A stretch of 22,973 bases of DNA from Ichthyophonus hoferi (Eukaryota > Opisthokonta > Ichthyosporea > Ichthyophonida > Ichthyophonidae), in NCBI GenBank assembly GCA_002751075.1, contig NAOQ01000082.1, positions 137,439-160,411 of the forward strand, in the 5' to 3' direction. Both the position numbers and the translations under genes were made by a program. This document shows, piece by piece, positions 8,830 to 18,759 of this stretch (its first letter is position 1; every line of letters begins with the position of its first letter). The notes under the pieces are model-generated. The model saw nothing but the letters and a program-made list of their open reading frames with translations. It was not told the origin of the DNA and did no database searches.

Positions 8830-10146
8830 ATGATTCGTACTGTAGGCCTCACGGCATTTCTTGCCTGTGTAGCGGCCGCCGTTGTCAGTGGTGAATCCAT
8901 TGAGAAATGTTGCCCCATTAAGATTAATGACAAGCCCACCTGCTATTCCGATCTTGCCAAGGCTATTGCTGATGCCAAGGAATCCGACAGCATCAATATA
9001 TATAAAGATATTATTATTAGGAAAGAGATAACGTTCAAAACTGATTTGGTCTTTTCTGGCTATGGAAATAAAAAACCTAGAATTATTGCTAAAATGGACG
9101 CAAAGGAAGGAGCTATGCTCCGTATGGTCAACCCAAAGCAACAGGTTAGGTTCCATAACCTCGAATTTGAACGATTTGGTAAGGGATATGCAAGCGCTTT
9201 GCGTACCACGGAGTCTGGCGATGGTGAACATCCAACCGAGCCCCCTTTTGAAGCTGCTTACCACATTTATATATCTAGTTGCATTTTCAAAAACTTTCGC
9301 ACCTTGGCTCGTGGAGGAGCAGCCGTTTTTATTAACCAGGCAGCTAGTCTATTAATTTCAAACACTGAGTTTGTCAACAATGTAAATGAAAATCCTTTTG
9401 ACGATAAGAAACATTGGCAAGGCGGCGGAGCACTTTGGATTCAGAACATGTTAGGGTCCGCGCGAATTTTGAATTCAACGTTCAGTCTCAACCGGTCTCA
9501 ATGGTATCACGCCCAGGGTGGTGCAGTTATGATAAACTATCTGAGGGGTGATGTCGATATAAATGGTGTTTTTATGCATCATAACAGCGCCTCTGCAGGC
9601 GGTGCCATGTACATTGGGCAAATTAGACCGGGTTATACTACTACCATTCAGAACTCCATTTTCTCTGATAACGAAGCCAAAGAATATGGATGGGGCACTC
9701 GCGGTGGAGCCATATGGGCTCAGAATATTGGAGGTAACCTATTGATTAAAAAAACTGTTGCTTTTGCTAACAACAGAGCGCCAAATGGTCGAGGTGGTGC
9801 TATCGCCAATAACAAGATCTACACGAGTGGCTCTGTAGTTCTTGAAGCCACATTTTACAACAACACTTGTAAAAGCGAGGCTGTCATTTTTGACAGTCTT
9901 TCTTCTGGAAATGGAGTAAGCATATCCCCTGCTATCCAAGGGAATGGCAAGCTCATCATGACGGACAACGTATATTTGGCAAAAAATGTGGCAGGCAGAA
10001 AGTCCAAGGAAGGAAATCTTCTTGTTAGATTTAGTAAAAACGATAAAAACGCGACCTTGTGGTATTGGGAGAAGTCTTTCATCAAGGACAAGAGCGCAGG
10101 CAAATCGGTAACTATCACTAAATCAGGAGTGGTTTCAAAACGGTAG
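8830..10146 (+). CDS. Secreted right-handed beta-helix protein with Pmp-like GGA/FxxN repeats
   Basis: Intact, intronless 438-residue open frame, clearly richer in G and C than its surroundings. The start is the first ATG of the frame, in an A-rich context, and opens a typical signal peptide (residues 1-21, hydrophobic FLACVAAAVV, likely cleavage after VSG). Residues 22-155 form an N-terminal cap with Cys27, Cys28 and Cys38. From residue 162 to 345 six repeats each pair a GGA motif (162, 199, 230, 257, 292, 322) with an F-x-x-N motif (181, 218, about 248, 278, 312, 342). This pairing is characteristic of chlamydial Pmp passenger domains and of similar parallel beta-helices in some eukaryotes. 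Cys151 and Cys347 bracket the repeats. Sequons lie at Asn215, 221, 344 and 407. There is no autotransporter barrel, transmembrane segment or GPI-type tail, so secretion or wall association is inferred. No catalytic residues can be assigned. A polysaccharide-binding or lyase-like role is possible but unproven. Confidence 0.9.
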   Translation: MIRTVGLTAFLACVAAAVVSGESIEKCCPIKINDKPTCYSDLAKAIADAKESDSINIYKDIIIRKEITFKTDLVFSGYGNKKPRIIAKMDAKEGAMLRMVNPKQQVRFHNLEFERFGKGYASALRTTESGDGEHPTEPPFEAAYHIYISSCIFKNFRTLARGGAAVFINQAASLLISNTEFVNNVNENPFDDKKHWQGGGALWIQNMLGSARILNSTFSLNRSQWYHAQGGAVMINYLRGDVDINGVFMHHNSASAGGAMYIGQIRPGYTTTIQNSIFSDNEAKEYGWGTRGGAIWAQNIGGNLLIKKTVAFANNRAPNGRGGAIANNKIYTSGSVVLEATFYNNTCKSEAVIFDSLSSGNGVSISPAIQGNGKLIMTDNVYLAKNVAGRKSKEGNLLVRFSKNDKNATLWYWEKSFIKDKSAGKSVTITKSGVVSKR

Positions 10147-10155
10147 GGGTAGAAG

Positions 10156-10675
10156 TATTGCAAGATCGTTAATTCCAAATAAATGCCTAGTTATATTGAT
10201 TTGTCGATGTTTAGTTTTTACATGTTATGAATTAGTAATGGGCCATAAGAAAACTCCAATATAACCTTATTGGGATAAAAATAGGCATTCCTAGTGGGTC
10301 TTTGTGATCTTTCATGAGTTGTATTAACCAATATAAATGTTTATTATTTAGATCTAGCTAAGCTATTAAAACCTAGCCACATTGATGGGTTAACCAAAAG
10401 TCAGAAAGTTAGCACAGATTATAAAACGTGTATAAAAGGATATGAGAATCAATAATCAAGAACCCACTCATATATACGCGATAATCAGTAGCAAAAATAA
10501 AAAGTTCTTGTAACGCACACAAATGCTTCGTATTTAAATATATATATAATAGCCACATTGTTACTGTAATGTTGTCTAATCCACCGTTTAGCATTTGCAT
10601 ATGATAATCTAGAACTCGGAGAACTGTTAACATATATTAATTGGTGACAATAGTTATTATTTACATAGTAACCTT
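10156..10675 (+). repeat. Repeat X, part R1, copy C (3' truncated)
   Basis: It starts TATTGCAAGATCGTTAA, aligning with the R1 start TGTTACAAGATCGCTAA. It continues through CTAGTGGGTCT (10281, also in copy B), AAAGTTCTTGTAA (near 10500, also in copy A) and TTATTTACATAG (near 10657), where homology stops. About the last 330 bases of the unit are missing. It begins only 10 bases after the stop codon of the beta-helix gene. It is old and broken. Confidence 0.6.
10178..10183 (+). terminator. Poly(A) signal AATAAA of the beta-helix gene
   Basis: AATAAA lies 32 bases after the stop codon, a normal place for a eukaryotic polyadenylation signal. It falls inside the R1 repeat copy that starts at 10156, so the gene's 3' end appears to be supplied by repeat sequence. 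Confidence 0.5.
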
Positions 10676-10689
10676 ACTAATCGACCCGT

Positions 10690-10840
10690 AATGAAAAGAA
10701 AAAGAAAAAGTAGCGGTCTTGCGCTTTAATGATTGCCTTATCTTGGGCTATTCCCATAGTTATGAGCCACTTTATTTTAAGTACTTACGATTTAAAAACT
10801 ACAATCGCGACTAACGATCTTGTAACAGTGATTAATTAAT
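10690..10840 (-). repeat. Repeat X, part R1, short inverted piece
   Basis: On the reverse strand it starts TGTTACAAGATCGTTAG near 10836, the R1 start word, and remains R1-like for about 150 bases (a shared IIKAQ/VIKAQ residue block with copy B is visible). It lies head-on to copy C, so two R1 pieces converge here. Confidence 0.45.
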
Positions 10841-10937
10841 AATTTGTGATCTACATGTGGAACGGTATTGCAAAGTTCATACGACTCGTAGTGTGGGATG
10901 CATTATTAACCAGGATAGTCATAAAATGTTTTGGACA
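10841..10937 (-). mobile_element. Start of a copia 3' LTR (truncated)
   Basis: The sequence directly downstream, on the reverse strand, of the polypurine tract at 10938-10946 starts TGTCCAAAAC. That is the expected TG start of a 3' LTR. About 100 bases on, it gives way to the inverted R1 piece. Confidence 0.45.
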
Positions 10938-13900
10938 CTCCCCCACAAGCTCAATAACTTGAGTATTGAGTTTGCAGAAGAGAAATTGGTGACAGTTCTG
11001 AGATAATTACCCACGTGTCCCAGGGGGTACCTAGGGAAACATAAATTTAAGCTTCTGGAGATGTAGAAGACGCTTGACTTGTTGAAAAGGGCGCAGCCCT
11101 TGACATTTGTGAGGCAGTCGGTCGCTTGGCCTTTGCTGGGTATTCCTTTTACTTCAATTTTATTGTTGCCGACAGCTTCTCTGATACAATGAAATCTTAC
11201 CACAATGTGACGCATGCTTTAGGGTACACATTTGCAGGAACTCAAATGGATAGCTGACGCATTGTCCCCATATAATACTACAGGTTCTTGACCAAACCCT
11301 AGTCCATCCAAATGGCCAGTGATGTAAGCCACCTGTTGACAGCATGCTCATATTGTGGCATATTTGGATTCACAACTTGATAATGCAGTTATAGATTGTC
11401 TCTTGCTAGACCAATCTAGTAAACTACCTGCAATGAATATAGTATATACTGTAGTAGATTTCCCATCTCTGTAATGCTTGTTGGCAAAGTTGGCATCACA
11501 GTAGGCAGTCATTTGGATGAGCCCTGAGTGATATACTATGATGTCCTCGCTGTATGTGTTGAGGCACTTCAAAAAATGTATCAACATCTCACAGTGGCGC
11601 ATGTTTGGCTTTGCCATGTATCTGGATAACATAAATACCACAAATGAGATGGTTTCTCTCGAGCTTTTGGCAATCCAATTGAACCATTCAATTAATGAGT
11701 ATGTGGTGCTCTCACAAGGAATTTGATCCAGGTCTTCAGAAAGGGCAAGTTGCACGTGCTCTCCCAGTATGGGAGTATGTGTAGGGTGACTGTTGTGTTG
11801 GTCATAACTTCATAATAATACAGCCGTTTTCTGTTTTCTTGATGCTGTATTTAAGCAAAGAAAAATGGAATTCTAAGGATTTTATGGGAAAGTGATCAGA
11901 CATCTTGTTGATGAAATCATCACAGTCTTCCGTCTGCTCAGTACATAAGAGAATATCATCAACATATATCACTAGAGCCATAAACTCCTTTTTATGATTA
12001 TGGCACTTGCATAAGTAGGGCTCGGATTTCATTGGAAAGAAAGAAAATAATCATAGGAAGTTGTCCAGCATCAGGTTCCATAGTAGTCCAGAGACATGTA
12101 GTCCATAGAGACCTCTTGTTAGTCGACATACATAGTGTTGTTCCTCAGAATCTGCATGCATTGGAGGTTGTTCCATATACATGGGTGTCTCCAGGTAGCT
12201 ATGCAGATATACAGGCTTGATGTCAAGTTGAGATAGATTGTATTTCTTGGCTCGTGCAATTGCAAGAAGTAAATATATTGACACCAGCAAGCATACAGGG
12301 GATGAAACGCCATGATAATCTACATCTTTGGTTTCCTGTGATCCTTGAGCTGCTAACCTCATCTTGTGAGTGATCACTATTTCTCTGTTATTGCGCTTGT
12401 GCATGAAAGACGCATAACAATCTGAGGATAGTGGTTCTGGCTGATAATCGTGGTACTAATGTTCAGTTACTATACTCATTTATATTGGCCAATTCCAATC
12501 CCTTGGCTTTGAGCCATTAAAGTTTGTCATGCGCCCTAAGAGCCTGCTTAAGGTTCTTGGGGTCTATGATCCTAAAGATGTCCTGATAGGGTATTGTAGA
12601 CTGGGGGCAAACAGTTATAATAAGTGTTAATTACTGGCTGACCTTGCGAGGAATAGTGGAATATTTAATGCCTGATCTGGTGGCTAAGGGTGCATAATGA
12701 CTGTGTTCCTTTGGTTTCTTGATCAGAATTTGTTTTTCCAAGTGGTCTGTTTCTTGTTGAGGCTCCTCCATTGTTGGTATGCTAATTTGTTGATGAGGTA
12801 AGCCGGCAAGATAGGTTGTTGTTTGTTGTATTGTAGTTCCACATCAAGGACTGGGTAGTCTTGGGTCTCAAAAGGGAAAGTATCCTTCAAGTCCTGTTGG
12901 AAAAGATTGTCATAGAAGAAGGTGAATGGGTCTAAAGTGACTTTGCCTTTTAAATTGAAAGGGAATCCCTCTTTGAAGAAAATGAGGATTCAACAAGTGG
13001 AGATCTGTCATGTGGCCCAGTCCATCACAATCCAATCTAACTGTTGTAAATCATAGCCAGACTACACCAAGTCTCTCTTTGGCAGATAGCTTGCTCTTAA
13101 TGTGGATGCCATTGATGCAGTAGAATATCTTGCATCTAAACGTCCTGAGTCATTGGACGGGTGCTTGTTTATTGGTTCACATTTGATGTGGAGGAATATT
13201 CCCAGAAAGCGTGTTCATTGAGGTTAAATTGTGGATGGAAACTGCCACATGTAATGCAAACTCTCAAAATATTAGATGTATGTTGGCTTAGAGGACAGCT
13301 GTCCGGCCATCCCAATGAGTTGGCGACCCATTTTCTCACTCAGACCATTGCTTTGCATGGCCTAAGAAAGAGTAGTCATATAATAATGCTTTTTTGATGG
13401 AGATACTGCTGGAATTGATTAGAGAGATACTTTCGACCTTGATCAGTACAGAGAGTTGCATTTTTCAATGGACAGTGCATGGCTTCAAAAGTAGACTTGT
13501 AGGTTTTGAAGCATCATGTCACCTCAGATTTGGTCTTGATGGGGTACATAGTAACAAAATTTGTGTAGTCGTCTGTGAAAGTTGCAATCCAATGCATATT
13601 GTTATGATCCTTCATTAGGAGACCAATGACGTCACTGTAAATTCATTGACCAAGGTAAGTAGATCTTTCTGTTCTTGATGGGAAAGAAGCACAGAAGATT
13701 TTGGATGCTGCAGAGGGGTCGCATGTAAAACCTTTGGAATTGGGGATAGGTTTCTCATAGTGTTTTAGGGCTCTAAGTAAGTAATCCTGACCAAGGTGCA
13801 TAAATCTATTGTGCCATGTTTGAAGGTCTGAAGGTTTGTGATGCCAATGGGCTTAAGGATGAACTCCATGTAATTGAGTCTAAGGTGGGCTGGTAGGCCA

Positions 13901-14085
13901 AATGATCCTGGGCGTAATGGAGGCCCACTCCTGTAGTCAAAAGATTATTTGTGAGGGAAAATCTATGTCTCATGCAAGGTGGGACCTTTAATCTCTTATA
14001 ACTGCAATAGTTCTAAATGAGACAGAGCTCCCAAGGATTTGTTAAATATTTACCACATTATAAGTACAGAATAAATACAGCCAAA
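10938..14085 (-). mobile_element. Ty1/copia element remnant: integrase, RT, RNase H, polypurine tract
   Basis: The longest copia fossil in the window, in the order integrase-RT-RNase H that defines Ty1/copia. Reading right to left there is an integrase zinc-binding region (about 13860-13700, TWHNRFMHL), an integrase core (about 13600-13380, YTNFVTMYPIKTKSEV), a linker, RT (12404-11802, with SQLDIKPVYLHSYLETPMYM, RGLYGLHVSGLLWN and the catalytic YVDDILL), RNase H (11755-10950, AYCDANFA, SITALSSCESKYA, then RHIVVRFHCIREAV) and a polypurine tract (GTGGGGGAG) at 10938-10946. Gag and protease are not directly attached. It is broken many times and looks old. Confidence 0.85.
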
Positions 14086-14109
14086 ACCCATGCCTCAGAA
14101 CCCGTGTGA

Positions 14110-14855
14110 GACCTGTTTATATACTTTATTTGAGGTTAATATAAGATAAGATAAGCGAAAGATAGAGTTACATAACGAATAATAACAGTTTGCTCTTCCT
14201 TTTCCCTGTTCATAAGAAAGAGCAAGCGTTTGAGTGTATTCTCTTTGGAATAGCTTGATGCTCCCATTGGGGACTCACTCAATAGTGTATCTAAGGAAAC
14301 TTGCCAAAAACCATAGTTATTGATAAGAAACTTTGCTGTCATGGCCTTAATCAGACTATCTTTGTCCTTGGGGTCTTCAGATGCAATAAGAAAATCTTAA
14401 ACATACAGGCAGAGGCACAAGAAGTGAGTAGTTTTATATAGAGTGTACAAGTATGCATCCTTTTTTATTGGGTACATGTGGACAGATTTTAGAAAAATAT
14501 CCAACAGCCTATTCCAGAGGAATGAAATTTCAAGTAGCCCATATAAGCTGTGCTTGAGGCAGTAAACCATATTGGGGATGATCATGGTTCTATATCAAGG
14601 ATGGCTGTTGCATGTAAGCAGGAGTTGTCAAGTATGGACGTAAGTAGGCTCCAGTGATGTCCAGTTGGGCAATATCATGACCTTGGCTGCAACAATACTC
14701 AAAAGAACTCAGAAAATAACAAAAGAGGTCACTGGAGAACTGATTTTAGAAAAAAAGTTTAATGCCCTTTTTAGATGTGCCTTGTGCTTAATGACGGGTC
14801 CCTTATTTTCCCATTTGTGAGGAAAGACTTAAAGGCTGTGCAAGATAATTTTTTC
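14110..14855 (-). mobile_element. Ty1/copia remnant: second reverse transcriptase piece
   Basis: An RT fragment distinct from the one at 11802-12404. Residues HDIAQLDITGAYLRPYLTTP (near 14690-14630) match the catalytic-aspartate region, VYCLKHSLYGLLEISFLWNR (within 14397-14585) matches the SLYGLKQAPRxWN block, and CLCLYV precedes the expected YVDD region. The following piece (14342-14136) fits the connection to RNase H. It lies upstream of the integrase of the neighbouring element, so it belongs to another copy. It is old and broken. Confidence 0.75.
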
Positions 14856-14869
14856 ATTTAGATTAGACT

Positions 14870-15250
14870 TTGTGTGGTGTTCAGTTAACAATTCTGGATT
14901 GACTATTGCTAATACTTGACTTTAGTTGCTTATTGATGACAAATTCGGTATAGTTAATTGAGTGCTATATTGGTTATGCTATGTAATAGTAAATTATAAC
15001 ATTGGTTTTGCAATAATGTAATAATCTAATACTGTCCTCTTTGAGGTAATATGTACATAGTAATGATATATAATATATAATATTGTACTGTATGTTTACC
15101 TATGTAAATCTATGAGGATCTAAAACAATTGCCTCCAGAGAGTTGTCTCTGCCTATGTGTTGATTAGTGTAGCATTATAATGGACAATATTCATTGGTTC
15201 AGATCTTGTAAATCTCATGATTCTAATGAGTTAGCAATTGGTTTGCGATT
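14870..15250 (+). repeat. Repeat X, part E, copy 4
   Basis: Diverged E copy. The block GTTTACCTATG...GAGGATCTAAA near 15096 matches copies 1 and 2, and near 15196 CATTGGTTCAGATCTTGT...AATGAG matches the SHWSRP region of the other copies with the same spacing. The same frame reads IHWFRSCK and AIGLRFLIF. It lies between a copia RT piece and a gag piece and lacks an R1 part beside it. It is old. Confidence 0.5.
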
Positions 15251-15251
15251 C

Positions 15252-16450
15252 CTAATATTTGTAGTTGTAACATAACTGCAGGTTTTCTTCTTCTGGGTCA
15301 TCAACAACCATTACTGCAACTACCTTGATTATTGGCGATGGCTTCTTCCCTTGTGATTGGCATTGGTAGTTTTTATGGCTTTTGTTCAAAGAGTAATAAT
15401 GACAATATAGTTTTCCCCCTGGATTAGACATCAAATTACATCATAGAAGGCTTACTTCTAGCAATTTACACTCTTGCAAAGAGGCAGTTGATGTGTATAC
15501 ACTTAAACTTCTTATGGCCCAAGTGATTGCAAGCATGACAACAAATCCTCCTGGCATTGTGAATGGTCTCAGCTGGCAGAGTATGGATAACATTGGGTAC
15601 AGGCCTGCTGCCCTGCTGTTTGAGCATTATCTCAAAAGGCCAAAGGAAATCCCAAAGTTTTTTGATTAACACATTTCTTAATAATTGGTTTAAAAATAGT
15701 TGCAGCACCCACACCCACATTTGGTAGTTAGAGAATTTATTGATGCCAGCTATTATGATCTTATAAATTTTATGAGATCATAGGTGATGATCGAGGGAAG
15801 TAAGGTCTTGAACAGCTTTATTGACCCAGGTCAGGAAACGTGAGGCAGTTTCGCTGGGATTGTAGGTAATGATAAACCACTGGTGTGTGAGTTTGTCCAG
15901 GTTATCAATAGTACTGATGGCACCAAAATATGTAATGCCCTTTTCTTTCAGATGTCATAGACACTGGAACATTGGTTGATGCCTAGAGCCATTTTGTCTT
16001 GGTAAACAATTATGGGATGCAATAAATCAGGAGTTGCTTTCTCTTGATGCATGATTTGGTCCACAGCTATGATGGGAATAGAATAGGCAATACATAAATT
16101 GCAGCCCAATGCAGCTAATCATAGAAAGAAAAAGGCGTTCTAATCATCACTCACATTCATGGCCCTATTGCTGATCAGCCTGACCGTAAACAGGGCAGAA
16201 TTGTCAAGTTTAATGGACTTAGGAAAATCGATAATTGACTGGTATAGTACAAACTGCTCAGAAGGAGCACTGGTGGTCCTTGGTTATAAATGTTCCTAAG
16301 TTGTTGCCCACAGCGGTGGAGAGTGAATCCTGCTCTCCCAGAGTCTAATATTTGTATTAGCAAATATTTGAACTACTTCCTATCTTCTGAGAGTAGAAAG
16401 ACCCATTCATCTACTTTGAATAGGTGGAAAATCCTCTGTTGAAATGTATT
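15252..16450 (-). mobile_element. Ty1/copia remnant: gag region
   Basis: Reverse-strand gag fossil. A CCHC zinc knuckle (C-x2-C-x4-H-x4-C, residues CHACNHLGHKKFKC) lies in the frame 15720-15466, the nucleic-acid-binding motif of retroelement nucleocapsids. Upstream at about 15935-15780 the residues LTHQWFIITYNPSETASRFL suit a gag capsid-like region (UBN2/gag type). The more distal part to about 16450 is weaker and assigned by position. The frame at 15434-15252 holds a second Cys/His-rich patch (CHYYSLNKSHKNYQC). It is broken. The parent element cannot be told. Confidence 0.65.
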
Positions 16451-16724
16451 GAAAGCAGAATCTGGCCCATATCTACGAATTGGCTGTGGTCAAATGATTT
16501 GTAGAGTCAAAAATTGTTCAGCAGTATGAGGCAAATTTCTCAAATCATATCCAATCCAACTGAATTGTAAATGTAGTGTCTTTTGTCAAATCTATTCTAT
16601 AACTTTACTCTTTTAAAATAAATTGCATTAATGAAGATGGATGCCCTGTCAGTTTCTACAGTACCTGCAGTAACAGGGATACATGTATGTTCTGTGTAGA
16701 GATATGCTAATATTTGTTGGTCGG

Positions 16725-17340
16725 AATCTTTCTTCGGTTTAAGCTCTTTTTTATGTCTGATCATAGTATTATAAAAAAAGTTGATTTTTTATATCTCTGT
16801 TTGAAAGGCTGCTGATTAGATTTGCTTTTCTAATTTTTATGCTTCTAACAGGTTAGCCTGGTGGTTAATTTGTTTTAAACATTTGCGTCTTTAGAACTAT
16901 AAAAAACGCTAGCACAGGTAACATTCTTTTACACCTACGCAACTAGAATGGTGAAGAGTTTTCACTAAGTATATTAATACTTATTTTGTAGTATATACTA
17001 TTCTTCATGCCTGATTGATTTGGGTTTCAATATCATTGTCATTATAGTAATGTGCTAATATCCTATATTTCTACTGATAAGGCTATTTGTAATAAAGTTA
17101 TTAAGACAATGCTGCTATTTGTTAACTTACTAAAAATGTAGAAACTGTTAATGTTATAATAATATATATATTTCTATTTAAACGAACTAACAGATGTGAT
17201 GTTTTATTGCACTGTAGAAATTGTTGTCCTCATTGGGGTTGGCACTTGAGAATTGTAGAAACCTTGAGAATCATGAGATCACATTATGTAATTTGTAAAA
17301 TTGTAATGAATGACATGATCACTTACAATTGCAAGTTTTT
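16725..17340 (+). repeat. Repeat X, part E, copy 3
   Basis: It aligns with copy 1: TTTCTACTGAT near 17070, AATAAAGTTATTAAGACAATG near 17091 (copy 1 has AATAAAGTTACCAAGATAACA), and CTCATTGG near 17230. The frame reads YISTDKAICNKVIK against RISTDYNMPNKVTK in copy 1. It is followed, after an intervening copia piece, by R1 copy D at 17883, repeating the E-R1 order of 1930-3533. It is old and broken. Confidence 0.55.
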
Positions 17341-17399
17341 TATCAGGAGCTAATCTTTCCTCTAAAATGGTAGGCATAGCATAGTATGTGGGAAAAAAC

Positions 17400-17860
17400 T
17401 AGTGTTCATGCACTTTCATGTAGGTCTTGGCCTTCTTATAGTTTGTTGGCGATAAAGGTTTGGTCTGCTGCCATGAGGTAGATAGGGCATGGTAGAACTT
17501 CAATCTCTTCAGTAGTAGCATAATTCACAATGTACTGCTACCTGACCTTCATGTGTCTGGCACTTTTTGGGATGCAGGTCTACTTAGTCAATCATATGGT
17601 GGATTAATTATTGGCATGCAGCTTGACACAGCCCGTATCAAACTGAAGACAGCAGTCCAGAAGAGATGTGATGTAAGACATTTGTTGGCAGACAGTTGAC
17701 ATAGCAATGTATTCACTATATATAGTAGAGAATGCAGTTAACTTTTTTTTTTTGAAGAGTCAATCAATTGATCCTCTGGCAAGGTAGATAATGCAGTCTT
17801 TGATGGTGTTTTTGATGTAGAAGACATAATGACTTCTCTCAAATGACTTTGGCTAGTTCC
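17400..17860 (-). mobile_element. Ty1/copia remnant: RNase H piece
   Basis: On the reverse strand near 17715-17680 the residues TIYSEYIAMSTVCQQM match the ALSSTEAEYxA block of copia RNase H. Further on there are a NQSTI-like word and KSARHMKVR (the KHIDIRYH block). This is RNase H only. It sits exactly in the gap between E copy 3 and R1 copy D. It is old and broken. Confidence 0.6.
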
Positions 17861-17882
17861 ACTGTATAGTGGGTAAAGTAAC

Positions 17883-18745
17883 TGTTACAAGAGCATTAAC
17901 TGCAGGTAAATAAGTAAATCAATGATCATGGCTCAATAATAGCTAATTGCATAATGTTTTAATTGCATAATGTTTTCCAGCCTGATAAATTGATATATCA
18001 ATACAGAGTATGTGAGCAGTTATACTAATAAGGTTTCTAGCTAAAGAGCCATTCTAGGAAGAATATATTAATATTGGATTATCAAGATAAAATGAGACAA
18101 GTATGAATATAAACTAAAATAACTAATAAAGCCCACCGTCATTCGGTGCAACCCAGCCATTCACACACACATAATCCATTGGAGAAATTACAAAGTTCTT
18201 GCAATACACATAAAATTTTGCACAATATATATACATAGCAATCACATCATTATTGTAATATCTAGTCCCCCAGCCATTCACACGCATACGGCTCTGGAAA
18301 AATTATGAAGTTCTCATAATACACACAAACGTTTGCGCAATATATATATATAATAATAACCACATGCAATAGTCAGTGTTCAAATTTCTCACCCGTTCAA
18401 ACGTCAGAGAACTGCATACTCACATTAAATAATGGCAATAGTTATTATCTATGTTGTAATAAAACACCTCTTACCAATTGTACACTCTGCGCCATAAGCA
18501 CTATCACACCTAAAAAAAAACTAATGCAGTAATTCCTCCTTTAATAATAGCTAAATATAATTGTAATATACATCTAGAGATAAAGCCAACATGCACGCCT
18601 GTCTTTACATTGCCTTCTATAGAAAGTAAATCAAACCAATTAGCTATTACTAATGCTAGTTCACAGATATCAACAATTGGTTATGATAATCAATTGGAGA
18701 TCCCGAATTGTAGAGAATTCAATAGAACTCTCACAGACTCTTATA
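17883..18745 (+). repeat. Repeat X, part R1, copy D
   Basis: It starts TGTTACAAGAGCATTAACTG and follows copy A through GTTCTTGCAATACACA (near 18196), CAGTGTTCAAAT (near 18376), TCAGAGAACTG (near 18402), CAATTGGAGATCCCGA (near 18691) and AATAGAACTCTCACAGACTC (near 18721). It carries an internal tandem duplication not seen in copies A, B or C. A frame matching copies A and B can be followed through SENC, the CAIST-like block and NRTLTDS. It is old. Confidence 0.6.
18153..18365 (+). repeat. Tandem duplication inside R1 copy D (unit 117 bases)
   Basis: The block starting CCAGCCATTCACAC at 18153 is repeated at 18270. Both units then run through AAGTTCT, ACACA and a CAATATATATA tract before diverging. 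The other R1 copies have one unit. Confidence 0.65.
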
Positions 18746-18759
18746 GTAACTGACTGCAA

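Noticed and set aside
8743-9264. Reverse open frame of 173 codons
   Set aside because: It is antisense to the beta-helix gene, which has the signal peptide, repeats, TATA box and poly(A) signal.
8830-10146. Bacterial contamination or recent bacterial transfer of the Pmp-like gene
   Set aside because: The gene sits between eukaryotic repeats, has a TATA box and an AATAAA signal, and lacks the chlamydial barrel. Ancient transfer cannot be excluded without a tree.
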